A stretch of 64,000 nt of DNA from Stramentimicrobium sp964433555. GTDB lineage: Bacteria > Atribacterota > Phoenicimicrobiia > Phoenicimicrobiales > Stramentimicrobiaceae. The stretch lies in contig CAYSRG010000001.1 in assembly GCA_964433555.1 (NCBI GenBank), forward strand, positions 62,001-126,000, written 5' to 3'. This document shows, piece by piece, positions 45,674 to 54,518 of this stretch. Made by a program: the position numbers and the translations under genes. Below the pieces are notes generated by a model that did not search any database, was not told the DNA's origin, and saw nothing but the letters and a program-made list of their open reading frames with translations. Positions within the stretch are counted from its first letter, which is position 1, and each line of letters begins with the position of its first letter.

Positions 45674-47689
45674 TCAACTTTCTATCATTTTCCTAAAATC
45701 TTCTTCAGCTATTATCTTTATATTTAATTCTTTTGCTTTTTGATATTTTTGACCAGGATCTTGCCCCAGTAGTAGCAAATCAGTTTTTTTAGTAACATTA
45801 CTGGTTACTCGACCTCCTAATCTTTCAATTATACCTTTAGCTTCTTCTCTGGTAAAGTGTTCTAAAGTTCCGGTTAAAACAAATTGAAGACCTTCTAAAG
45901 GATTTTTCCCAGCAGTCTTCTTCTTGGCAGAAAGATTTACTCCAGCTTGTTTGAGTTTTTCGATGATTTCTCTATTCTCTTTTTGCTGGAAAAATAAGAT
46001 AATACTTTCTGCCATAATAGGGCCTATGCCCTCTATATTAACAAAGTCTTCCCAAGTAAATTTCTCTAAATCTGATAGGCTATCTATTCTTTCAGCTAAT
46101 AATTGTGACGCATATACGCCTACATGTCGGATACCAAGAGCATATATTAAATTGGAGAGAGGTCTATTTTTACTATCCTCAATAGCTCTAATAGTATTAT
46201 CGGAGGATTTTTCAGCCATTCTTTCCAGATTTAGCAAATCTTCTCTCTTCAAATAATATAAATCGGCAAAATCCTTGATGACTTTAGTATCTACCAGTTG
46301 ATTAATAAGGGCTGGGCCCAATCCTTCAATATCCAAGGCACTGCGAGAAACAAAATGTCTAATTCTTTCCTTGACCTGAGCAGAACAGGAAATATTGTTA
46401 CAGCGAGAGACAACTTCTTCATTTAACTTCACCACTTTGGAACCACAAACCGGACACCTCTCAGGCATGCGGAAAATCTTTTCTTTCCCGTTCCTCTTTT
46501 CTTTAATTACCTGTACAATTTCAGGAATTACCTCGCCAGCTTTTTGTATCAATACGGTATCGCCAATTCTTATATCTTTCCTTTTTATCTCATCCTCATT
46601 GTGAAGAGTGGCTCTTTGAACCTTAGAGCCAGAAACGACAACTGGTTCTAATAGAGCAACGGGGGTTAAGGCTCCTGTTCGTCCTACTCCCACGATAATA
46701 TCACGAACTACAGTGGTCATCTGCTCTGCTGGAAATTTATAGGCAATAGCCCATCTGGGACTCTTTGAGGTGGAACCTAATTTCTCTCTCAATGATAATT
46801 GATTAATCTTGATAACCATGCCATCGATATCATAATTCAATTCATTTTTTTTCTTCTGCCAGGAATTACAATACTCAATAACCTGCTCAATATTGGCACA
46901 TGGCTTGATATTGGTATTAACTCTAAATCCGGCAGCCTTAAGAAAATCTAGCACTTCCATATGAGTGGAAAAATATTCCTTCCTGGGCAGGGTAGCCTGA
47001 TAGATAAAAGTATCCAGTTGTCTACTGGCAGTTATAGCTGCATCAAGCTGTCGTACAGAGCCTGCTGCTGCATTTCTGGGATTAGCAAATAGATTTTCCA
47101 TTCTTTTCATTCTTTCTTCATTAAGCTTCTTAAAATTCTCTCTGCTCATATACACTTCACCATAGACCTCAATTGTATCCATTCCCTTATATTCTCTTAA
47201 TTTAAGAGGTATGCTCTTTATGGTTCTAAGATTCTGGGTGATATCTTCTCCGGTAATACCATCGCCCCTGGTAGCACCACGATTCAGAATACCTTTTTCA
47301 TAAACCAGGGCAATTGCCAGCCCATCAATTTTCAATTCTACAACATAATCATAATACTGGTGTGGAAAGTTTTTCCTGACACGTTGATCAAAATCTATCA
47401 ATTCCTGTTCATAAAAGGCATTAGAAAGGCTTAACATGGGAACCAGGTGCCTGGCAGTTATAAATTGTTCCAGTGGCTTTGCCCCTACTCTCTGAGTGGG
47501 AGAATCAGGTGTAATAAATTCCGGATAATCTCGTTCTAATTCAATTAACTGCTTCATTAATAAATCATATTCATAATCGGAAATAAGGGGCTCATCATCC
47601 ACATAATAGTGATAGTTATGTTTTCTAATCTCTTCCCTTAACCATTCTATTTCTTCTTTAATTTTTATCTTACTTTTCTTCTTAAACAT
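45674..47689 (-). CDS. ligA: NAD-dependent DNA ligase
   Basis: Seals nicks during replication and repair. Order: Ia domain (HNYHYYVDDEPLISDYEYD), adenylation domain with catalytic lysine in VVELKIDGLAIALVYEKG, OB fold, Cys4 zinc finger (CPVCGSKVV, RCNNISCSAQ), helix-hairpin-helix domain (ALDIEGLGPALINQL, VNIEGIGPIMAES) and a C-terminal BRCT domain (GLQFVLTGTLEHFTREEAK). Length 671 is standard. It heads the gatCAB operon. Confidence 0.97.
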   Translation of the reverse strand: MFKKKSKIKIKEEIEWLREEIRKHNYHYYVDDEPLISDYEYDLLMKQLIELERDYPEFITPDSPTQRVGAKPLEQFITARHLVPMLSLSNAFYEQELIDFDQRVRKNFPHQYYDYVVELKIDGLAIALVYEKGILNRGATRGDGITGEDITQNLRTIKSIPLKLREYKGMDTIEVYGEVYMSRENFKKLNEERMKRMENLFANPRNAAAGSVRQLDAAITASRQLDTFIYQATLPRKEYFSTHMEVLDFLKAAGFRVNTNIKPCANIEQVIEYCNSWQKKKNELNYDIDGMVIKINQLSLREKLGSTSKSPRWAIAYKFPAEQMTTVVRDIIVGVGRTGALTPVALLEPVVVSGSKVQRATLHNEDEIKRKDIRIGDTVLIQKAGEVIPEIVQVIKEKRNGKEKIFRMPERCPVCGSKVVKLNEEVVSRCNNISCSAQVKERIRHFVSRSALDIEGLGPALINQLVDTKVIKDFADLYYLKREDLLNLERMAEKSSDNTIRAIEDSKNRPLSNLIYALGIRHVGVYASQLLAERIDSLSDLEKFTWEDFVNIEGIGPIMAESIILFFQQKENREIIEKLKQAGVNLSAKKKTAGKNPLEGLQFVLTGTLEHFTREEAKGIIERLGGRVTSNVTKKTDLLLLGQDPGQKYQKAKELNIKIIAEEDFRKMIES

Positions 47690-48044
47690 AATATTATATT
47701 ACACTCTTGAATGTATTTTTCTGACATTTTATCACAAATTCTATCTTATTCTGACCTAAGGTATGATGATAACGACCATTATATTTTATCTAATAACCCA
47801 ACTAAGCAAATATTATTTTTAATTTAGAAAAGATTATTTAATAACCATAGTATATAACAAAAGCCATAAAAAGCTCAATAGTAGTAATCATATTTAATAT
47901 TAAAGTATCTATTGAAAATAAATTTTGGCAATTATTTTCTACCATTGAATCCATTAATTATAGCAATTAAAAGCTGTAATTATTATATTACCAAAAATAA
48001 ATATATTTTATTTTCCTACTATCTTTATTGAAAGATAAATGGCT
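47690..48044. other. Divergent intergenic region, left part
   Basis: About 355 very AT-rich bases between the ligA start and the control region of the peptidyl-prolyl isomerase gene. No ORF or hairpin stands out. It should contain the ligA promoter on the minus strand. Confidence 0.4.
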
Positions 48045-48109
48045 ACAAGTTGTTAATATAAACCTTGATGATTATTATATTTGACAAAAGTGCATACTGC
48101 CATTATATT
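48045..48109 (+). promoter_or_regulatory. Promoter of the exported isomerase gene with upstream palindrome
   Basis: TTGACA (48081-48086), 17 bases, TATATT (48104-48109), 45 bases before the start codon. ACAAGTTGTT at 48045-48054 lies 36 bases (start to start) from the -35 box; the same 10-mer lies 35 bases from the hflK -35 box. Regulation by a common factor is possible. Confidence 0.7.
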
Positions 48110-48153
48110 TATAATCGATAACCCAAATAATCTTAAGGAGAACTTTATTTATT

Positions 48154-49266
48154 ATGCAATTCATTAGAAAGAATATAAAACCAATATTACTGGCAATCGT
48201 TATCGTTTTCATTGTTTCCATATTTTATGGTCTGGGTCAATACAGGTCTTCCGGTTCTCGTTCCCAGCAGGTGGGCAATATGATAGCTGAAGTGAACGGC
48301 ATCGGAATAAGTTACCAGCAGTGGCAAAATGCCTTTATGAATTTTATTTCCCGTTATGATAATGAAACCCTATCCAGCATCAGTGATGAGGTATTGGCTT
48401 CTCTTAAAAACAATATTACCGAACAGCTGGTTAATTCGACCTTATTATATCAATATGCTGATAAGCAAAACATAAGCATTCCAGATAGTGATGTAAATAA
48501 TGAAATTGAACAGATTAAAAGCAGCTTTAGCTCAGAACAAGAATTTAATAATGCTTTGAGCAGAAATAATCTAACTTTAAGTCTATTAAAAGATAATTTG
48601 AATAGGCAATTGATGATTAATAAAGTTGTTCAAAATGAATATGATAAGATCACCGTTTCTGAAGAGGAAATAGGGCAGTATTATGAGGAAAACAAGAGTT
48701 ATTTCTTTCAATCGGAAAAGAGAAAGATAAGTCATATCCTGGTTGAAGATAAGGCAGAAGCGGAGTTGTTGTTAAGTCAACTAAGTGATGGAGTTATTGA
48801 GTTTGAGAAAACTGCTAAAGATAAATCTATTTGCCCTTCAGCAGAACAGGGTGGTGACTTAGGTTATGTTGTTCGGGGACAAATGGTCCCAGCATTTGAA
48901 GAGGCTGCTTTTTCCTTAGAAATAGGGGAACTGAGTAATATTGTTGAAACTGAATATGGTTATCATATCATTCAATGTAATGATATCCAGGAAGAAAAAC
49001 AATTGAGTTTGGAAGAAGCAAAAGAAAATATAAAAAATGTTTTTACCTACCAAAAACAGAATGAGGTAATTGAAGCGCTCTTAGCCCAATTAAGAGAAGA
49101 AGCCAATATAATAATTCGCTACGACTTTACTTCAGAATTAGAAGCCAAAGAACAGGACAAAGATGGTAATCAAATTACAGAAACTGAAATCTCTACTGAT
49201 GAAAATCAATTATCAGAAGGAGATGTTTCTGAAGAAGGTATAATTGAAGAAATAATAGAGAACTAA
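48154..49266 (+). CDS. Membrane-anchored parvulin-type peptidyl-prolyl isomerase (SurA/PrsA/PpiD-like)
   Basis: Extracytoplasmic foldase. An N-terminal basic stretch and membrane segment (about 8-27; ILLAIVIVFIVSIFYGLG) act as signal anchor, followed by a SurA_N-like chaperone region (IAEVNGIGISYQQWQNAF, about 45-185) and a single parvulin domain (about 187-285) with ISHILVEDKAEA, GGDLGYVVRGQMVPAFE and ETEYGYHIIQ. The last 50 residues are an acidic low-complexity tail. No lipobox is seen, so it resembles PpiD more than lipoprotein PrsA. It is a single-gene unit with a strong promoter. Confidence 0.9.
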   Translation: MQFIRKNIKPILLAIVIVFIVSIFYGLGQYRSSGSRSQQVGNMIAEVNGIGISYQQWQNAFMNFISRYDNETLSSISDEVLASLKNNITEQLVNSTLLYQYADKQNISIPDSDVNNEIEQIKSSFSSEQEFNNALSRNNLTLSLLKDNLNRQLMINKVVQNEYDKITVSEEEIGQYYEENKSYFFQSEKRKISHILVEDKAEAELLLSQLSDGVIEFEKTAKDKSICPSAEQGGDLGYVVRGQMVPAFEEAAFSLEIGELSNIVETEYGYHIIQCNDIQEEKQLSLEEAKENIKNVFTYQKQNEVIEALLAQLREEANIIIRYDFTSELEAKEQDKDGNQITETEISTDENQLSEGDVSEEGIIEEIIEN

Positions 49267-49279
49267 CTAAGGTTTACTC

Positions 49280-50092
49280 TTACTTTGCTTCTATAATATT
49301 TACCATATTAAAAAAAGATAATGTTTTTTGAATACAATGATAGTGCCAGTTAACTCTTTTAGAGAATTCTATCCTGGTGCATGTTTCTAAGGTAATGCCG
49401 GGAATCTTATATTGGTGCCAGGCTTCATGTGTTCCTGAACCCTCAACAGGTTTTAAAAGTATATTAAAACAGTTTTCTGGTAAAATGACTTTCTGGTTTA
49501 ATTGCTTGAGTAAATAACTACTCATTTGATTCAGTAATTCATTATCATGAACATCAAGAACAATGGTCTGCCCATAATGATCAGAGCTCTGCTGATAAAA
49601 ATCAACTGATTCATGTAAATCCAGCAGGAAATCAACCTTATAATCATTCATTATTCCTATAATCTCTCCTGCTAACCTAGCAACTCCTTCTGATTTCTTA
49701 TCCCCAGGATAATTTCGATTCAAATCTTCCTCGGGAGCAATAGCACGTATTTCGCTCTGACACGCTGCTTTATTGGCCTTTGGAATTACAATAACCTTTC
49801 CTTTTACCGGTTGGAAATCTTCCATAAATCTTCTAACTGCCTTAATTCCTGCTAGTTCATCACCATGTACTCCAGCTAAAATCATTATTACCGGTCCATC
49901 CTGCTGGGAAGAGAAAATATAGGCATCTGTCTCATAATTAGTATCTTCACAAATAATTATTTTTTCAATAATAGCAGAAGTTTGCTGGTTAAGGGCGTAA
50001 ACAGATAATGAAGGTGTTATTAAAAATAAGATAAATAAAAAAGTGAGATAGGTATATATCTTTGGAAAAAAAATAAGCCTTTTTTCTAACAT
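49280..50092 (-). CDS. Secreted AstE/M14-like zinc metallopeptidase
   Basis: An N-terminal basic-hydrophobic segment (about 10-33; FLFILFLITPSLSVYA) acts as signal peptide. The catalytic part has the zinc ligands of the succinylglutamate desuccinylase/carboxypeptidase superfamily: ILAGVHGDELAG (H, E) and DLLLDLHESVDF-type second histidine (FLLDLHES), with EDLNRNYPG binding substrate carboxylate and ITLETCTR near the end holding the catalytic Glu. Length 270. A peptidoglycan peptide or other exported amide may be the substrate. VanW lies 39 bases upstream, suggesting a common envelope role. Confidence 0.8.
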   Translation of the reverse strand: MLEKRLIFFPKIYTYLTFLFILFLITPSLSVYALNQQTSAIIEKIIICEDTNYETDAYIFSSQQDGPVIMILAGVHGDELAGIKAVRRFMEDFQPVKGKVIVIPKANKAACQSEIRAIAPEEDLNRNYPGDKKSEGVARLAGEIIGIMNDYKVDFLLDLHESVDFYQQSSDHYGQTIVLDVHDNELLNQMSSYLLKQLNQKVILPENCFNILLKPVEGSGTHEAWHQYKIPGITLETCTRIEFSKRVNWHYHCIQKTLSFFNMVNIIEAK

Positions 50093-50131
50093 GGTATTTT
50101 TTAACCTTTTGATACTTCATTATCCAGAAGT

Positions 50132-51520
50132 TCAGTCAAATAGAATTTTTTTGGGAACACTGACATAACGATCTTCAGATAGTAATTCCATTCTTTCTCC
50201 TGAATTATCTATTATTAACCGATAAGTCTTAATACTATAACCGGGAACTCCTTCCTGGATTACATTATTTACATCATTAGCTGATCGTGTACCTTCCTGC
50301 TTAATTTCAATCACATCATAATCATAAGTTTTTAGATCCTGAGTAATTATTCTGACATTCTTATCCAATCCCTTTTCTCCCCGGATAGTAACCACCAGAC
50401 TATCTGATTTAACTTCGCTAAAGATTACAATTAATTGGTCTAAAGAATTTTTAAACTTCAAATCTTTATACCCATAAAATATTGCAGCATCTCTCCCTAA
50501 AGGAACATAATTTGTTACCTCACCATAGATAGAATGATTATATCTTTCCATAATTTGAAGATTAGCCAGTAATACAGCGTTATAGAGGGTAGTGGAAACC
50601 TGACATACACCACCACCATATCCATTGACAAACTGTCCATTAGCAATAATTGTACTCTCTTTATAACCATCTTCTTTATCGGCGGGACCTATTATTTGAT
50701 TAAAGGAAAATATTTCCCCGGGTTTTATTATAACACCATTAATCTGTTCTGCTGCTTTTTGGATATTATAGAAGGTATTTTCTTCTTTGCCCAGTAAAGA
50801 AGTTTCATATGTACTTATGGTCTCGAAAACTCCAATGCTTGTCAAAATTTCCATAGTGGATATTTCGGGTAGTTGATGATAAACCGGCAAATCAATAGTA
50901 ATAGGTATATTTGATGATGTTATTTCAATTACACCATTTTCTATATCTTTTAATAACTGTTCTTCATTTATTACTATTCCTATCTGGGCTGGAATAACTC
51001 TATCTGAAGCAAGGGAGGCATCTCGAGAAGGTCGTTCAAGTTTTGCTTGTAAATGGTTATATAAAGATTTAAATTCGTTTTCCTCAACTCTTATCAAAGG
51101 AGAAAGGTGATAATTTTTTCTGATTAGAAGTATTCTTTCCTTTATTCTAAAGAAAAAAGTGCCCCTCCTGCCAATAGAATAAGCCTCATTGGTTAGTTTG
51201 TCTATATCAATAACAGCACCAATATCATCTTGGGGTACTATACTTAATTTCCCTTCCTCATGATTAATTAATATAGGATTATTAAGGGTATTTTTAATAA
51301 CTGGTTGTAGAATTTGATAGGCTTCGTTCTTTCTTAATCCACCGATTTCCTGACCCATAGTTATCACACTGGGATATATTTTCCCTCTATAGATTAGTAA
51401 ATCAATTGAATATATTAGAAAAAAGAATAAAATAGGGGCAAATAAAATTAAAAATAACCTACTATTTAGCCATTTAGTAGGTCTTGCTTTCTTATTATGA
51501 TAATAATGGCGATTATACAA
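50132..51520 (-). CDS. VanW family protein
   Basis: A basic N-terminus and membrane segment (about 22-45) anchor the protein; residues 55-225 hold repeated peptidoglycan-binding-4-like units (EIGGLRKNEAYQIL, the LLKDIENGVIEI region), and the VanW domain follows (about 250-390: KPGEIFSFNQIIG, GGGVCQVSTTLYNAVLLANL, YVPLGRDAAIF). VanW-type proteins occur near cell-wall genes but have no proven biochemical function. Length 462 is normal for the long form. It is cotranscribed with the metallopeptidase gene. Confidence 0.9.
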   Translation of the reverse strand: MYNRHYYHNKKARPTKWLNSRLFLILFAPILFFFLIYSIDLLIYRGKIYPSVITMGQEIGGLRKNEAYQILQPVIKNTLNNPILINHEEGKLSIVPQDDIGAVIDIDKLTNEAYSIGRRGTFFFRIKERILLIRKNYHLSPLIRVEENEFKSLYNHLQAKLERPSRDASLASDRVIPAQIGIVINEEQLLKDIENGVIEITSSNIPITIDLPVYHQLPEISTMEILTSIGVFETISTYETSLLGKEENTFYNIQKAAEQINGVIIKPGEIFSFNQIIGPADKEDGYKESTIIANGQFVNGYGGGVCQVSTTLYNAVLLANLQIMERYNHSIYGEVTNYVPLGRDAAIFYGYKDLKFKNSLDQLIVIFSEVKSDSLVVTIRGEKGLDKNVRIITQDLKTYDYDVIEIKQEGTRSANDVNNVIQEGVPGYSIKTYRLIIDNSGERMELLSEDRYVSVPKKILFD

Positions 51521-51590
51521 CTAACTCTCCTTTTTGGCTATTTTCTATCTTGGTTCCTGGACTGAAAGTATTTTTTAAGTAAAAATCTGA

Positions 51591-51619
51591 TTGAAAATAT
51601 ATGAATTTTCCTTTATAAT
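51591..51619 (+). promoter_or_regulatory. Promoter of tRNA-Gly
   Basis: TTGAAA (51591-51596), 17 bases, TATAAT (51614-51619), ending 39 bases before the tRNA. Confidence 0.85.
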
Positions 51620-51658
51620 ATTACCTGCTATATTGGTAATATCTATTTACATATTTGA

Positions 51659-51734
51659 GCGGGAATAGCTCAGTTGGCAGAGCGTTGGCTTCCCAAGCCG
51701 AAGGCCGCGGGTTCAAACCCCGTTTCCCGCTCCA
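51659..51734 (+). tRNA. tRNA-Gly (anticodon CCC)
   Basis: Acceptor stem GCGGGAA/TTCCCGC, T arm GCGGG-TTCAAAC-CCCGT and an encoded CCA. The anticodon loop TTCCCAA gives CCC, reading GGG. 76 bases. Confidence 0.97.
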
Positions 51735-51768
51735 TTGTTATTATAAAGTTCTACTTTAGTAATAAAAA

Positions 51769-51987
51769 TTATGATGGTCCGAATAATTTAGTAATAATAT
51801 CTTCCCCTTTGAGCATTAAAAATACCAGATAAATAAGCATCGCCAACAAAAAACCCAGTAATATTCTTCCATAAAGAATAGGTATCCTGAATCTTTTATT
51901 ATCCGATTTCATCATTCGGGTAATAATCTGCGAAAGGATAACTATTATAAATAATAGAATAAACAATACAGCGATTTGGTCAGCCAT
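51769..51987 (-). CDS. Small two-segment membrane protein, unknown function
   Basis: Starting at ATG 51987 (MADQIAVLFILLFIIVILSQ), the 72-residue protein has two hydrophobic segments (about 5-22 and 38-58) joined by a basic loop KSDNKRFRI. An in-frame TTG at 52074 would add 29 polar residues before the first segment and is less likely; AGG lies 5 bases before the chosen ATG. No family recognised. It faces tRNA-Gly. Confidence 0.5.
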   Translation of the reverse strand: MADQIAVLFILLFIIVILSQIITRMMKSDNKRFRIPILYGRILLGFLLAMLIYLVFLMLKGEDIITKLFGPS

Positions 51988-52250
51988 CTTAACCTGCTCT
52001 ACTCTCTTGTATTTACTAATGACACGTCTTAATTGAGGTAAGTCTATTATTAGGGATTGATTTAAGATAATCAATAAGAGTTATACGCTTACTCCTGGTC
52101 AGCCCCTTTTACTATTTTTTCCTCATTTCTACTATCTATTTTTTAATTTATTTATCCGGCTAATACTTTCTTCTGCTTTGTATCTCAAGTTAATATATTT
52201 AATTCTTTATGGAAAAACTATTTTATTGATTAATAATTAAGTTTGTGAAT

Positions 52251-52997
52251 TCATTTTTCTAATTCATCCTGATTAATAGTTGTCTTCAACTGAACAGAAA
52301 AAGGAGTGATGGATACATAATTATTCTTTATAGCCCAATAATCACTATTCTTATCCATTTCTCCAACTGGTTTGTTTCCCGCAATCCAAAAATATTCCAC
52401 CTGCTCAGTTCTAAAAATACTTTCAATTGTTTTTTGATGGAAAATAGGAGCAGGTCGTGTTAATTTAAATCCTCTTATATTATCATAATCAATTCCGGGA
52501 ATGTTAATATTTAGTACCATTGGTATCTGACTAATATGTGACGGCAATGTCTTAATTATCATATCCATCACCTTAATAGCTCCGACAAAAGAAATGTTAT
52601 CTTTTTTATCTATAGATATGGCCATGGAAAATATATCGTGGAAAGCTCCTTCCATAGCAGCACCGACTGTTCCCGAATAAAAAACATCTCTCCCCAAATT
52701 AGCACCGGCATTGATTCCTGCCACCACTAATTGCGGCTTATCATGAGACAACAATTTATCCAGACCAATTATCACACAATCAACCGGTGTCCCACTTAAG
52801 GAATAGCCAAAAAAACTACTTCCTGACCATGTTTTACCACAGCAGACTGTTTCATAAATAGTAGTTGAACACCCTGAACCGCTTCTTTCCCGATCAGGAG
52901 CTATTACCGTAACCTTGCCTATTTTTTCCAAATATCCTTTTAACTCTACCAAGCCTTTTGCCTGTATGCCATCATCATTAGTTAATAGTATGTTCAA
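52251..52997 (-). CDS. surE: 5'-nucleotidase SurE
   Basis: Metal-dependent nucleoside 5'-/3'-monophosphatase. MNILLTNDDGIQAKGL carries the metal-binding aspartates; IAPDRERSGSGCSTT and VVAGINAGANLGRDVFYSGTVGAAMEG with the conserved Asn/Ser are characteristic. Length 248 is usual. The ATG overlaps the stop of the upstream oxidoreductase by 4 bases (ATGA). Confidence 0.95.
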   Translation of the reverse strand: MNILLTNDDGIQAKGLVELKGYLEKIGKVTVIAPDRERSGSGCSTTIYETVCCGKTWSGSSFFGYSLSGTPVDCVIIGLDKLLSHDKPQLVVAGINAGANLGRDVFYSGTVGAAMEGAFHDIFSMAISIDKKDNISFVGAIKVMDMIIKTLPSHISQIPMVLNINIPGIDYDNIRGFKLTRPAPIFHQKTIESIFRTEQVEYFWIAGNKPVGEMDKNSDYWAIKNNYVSITPFSVQLKTTINQDELEK

Positions 52998-54391
52998 TAA
53001 TTTTTACCCCTTCTAAGATTAACTTCCCGAGCAACAATAACACCAGAAACAGAAGATTGAACAAGGCCTCTAGTGATTCCTGCTCCGTCACCAATGGCAA
53101 AGAGATTTTTTATTTTTGTTTCCAGCTGCTGAGATAAATCTAATCTTGCTGAATAAAACTTAACTTCTGCTCCATACAATAATGTTTGTTCACAGTAAAC
53201 ACCAGGAGCAATTTTATCCAAGGATTTTAGCATCTCCAAAATATCGCTAAGAATTCGGTAGGGTAAAACAAAACTTAGATCTCCTGGGGTAGCACTACTT
53301 AAGGTTGGTATTACTATAGAATGATCTATTCTGTCAGGTGTCGACCTTCTTCCTAAAATCAAATCACCCAGACGTTGAATAATTACTCCACCACTTAGAA
53401 TATTGGCTAAATTGGCGATATATTTTCCATAGGCAATTGGTTCCTGGAAAGGTTTTGTAAACATCGTGCTTACTAATATAGCGAAATTGGTATTATCGGT
53501 CTTTTTATTACTATAACTATGACCATTGACCGTGGTAATACCGTTATTATATTCCATCACTACTTCGCCAGAAGGACACATGCAAAAGGTACGTACTTTA
53601 TCATCAAAGCAGGCTGAATAGTAAATCAACTTTGATTCATAAAGTGTATCAGTTAGATGTTCTAAAATCACTGCTGGAACTTCTACTCTTATTCCTACAT
53701 CTACCGGATTGCGAAAAATCGGTAATGCTAATTCAGTAGCTTGATTCTTTAACCATTCTGCGCCCACTCTACCAGGAGAAAGAATAACATACCTTCCTTT
53801 AATATATTCTCCAGTTGAGGTAATGACTCCACTAACTTCATTATCTTCTTTGACTACCCTATTGACTTCAGTATCGGTTCTAATTTCCAGTTTATCTTTT
53901 AGAAAATCATAGATATTTTTTAATATGGTGAAACATTTCTCAGTTCCTAAGTGCCGAATCTTAGCAGGAATAAATCTTAGATTCGCTTTAGCAGCTTCTC
54001 TTTTAATTCGTTCAATTTTTTCCTGACTGTTGCCATAGACACTATCTTCTGCTCCAAACTGGCGATATATTGTATCAACATAATTAATTAATCGGTTTAA
54101 TTCTACTTCGCTAATATAATCAGACAAGTTACCACCAAAATCACTAGTGAGATTCAGTTTCCCATCACTAAAGGCACCACCTCCGCCCCATCCTGATAAT
54201 AATGAACAGGGACTACATTGCTGGCAGGCAGTTTTTTGCTCTCTCATGGGACATTTTCTCTTGGTGATATTTTTGCCTTTTTCCAAAATTAGAATATTAA
54301 TATCCTTTCGATAACTCTTTAGTAATTCCAGAGCAGCAAAAATACCTGCTGGCCCTGCTCCAACTACAATAACATCATATCTTTTATCCAT
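52994..54391 (-). CDS. FAD-dependent oxidoreductase (COG2509-like)
   Basis: N-terminal dinucleotide-binding fold YDVIVVGAGPAGIFAALEL, then KRKCPMREQKTACQQCSPC with a Cys cluster and SGWGGGGAFSDGKLNLTSDFGG typical of the uncharacterised FAD-dependent dehydrogenases of COG2509. The C-terminal FAD site is NLFAIGDGAGITRGLVQS. The Cys cluster may bind Fe-S, which is inference. The substrate is unknown. The start is ATG 54391, 5 bases after AAGGTGG; an upstream GTG overlaps that site. Coupled to surE. Confidence 0.85.
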   Translation of the reverse strand: MDKRYDVIVVGAGPAGIFAALELLKSYRKDINILILEKGKNITKRKCPMREQKTACQQCSPCSLLSGWGGGGAFSDGKLNLTSDFGGNLSDYISEVELNRLINYVDTIYRQFGAEDSVYGNSQEKIERIKREAAKANLRFIPAKIRHLGTEKCFTILKNIYDFLKDKLEIRTDTEVNRVVKEDNEVSGVITSTGEYIKGRYVILSPGRVGAEWLKNQATELALPIFRNPVDVGIRVEVPAVILEHLTDTLYESKLIYYSACFDDKVRTFCMCPSGEVVMEYNNGITTVNGHSYSNKKTDNTNFAILVSTMFTKPFQEPIAYGKYIANLANILSGGVIIQRLGDLILGRRSTPDRIDHSIVIPTLSSATPGDLSFVLPYRILSDILEMLKSLDKIAPGVYCEQTLLYGAEVKFYSARLDLSQQLETKIKNLFAIGDGAGITRGLVQSSVSGVIVAREVNLRRGKNY

Positions 54392-54460
54392 TTGTTCCAC
54401 CTTATTCGTAAGATTGAGGTAAAAATATAATCCTTGCTCATCTCAATCTTTATGGTCAAA

Positions 54461-54490
54461 GAAAAAAAGCCCTGCTGGACAGTCCTTTTT
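54461..54490 (-). terminator. Possible terminator after thrC
   Basis: An imperfect hairpin (AAG..CTG..CAG..CTT with internal mismatches) is flanked by A7 on one side and T5 on the other, so on the minus strand it ends in TTTTTTT. It lies between thrC and the oxidoreductase gene. Confidence 0.4.
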
Positions 54491-54518
54491 GAAAATTCCA
54501 CTAAAATTTAATAAAATA

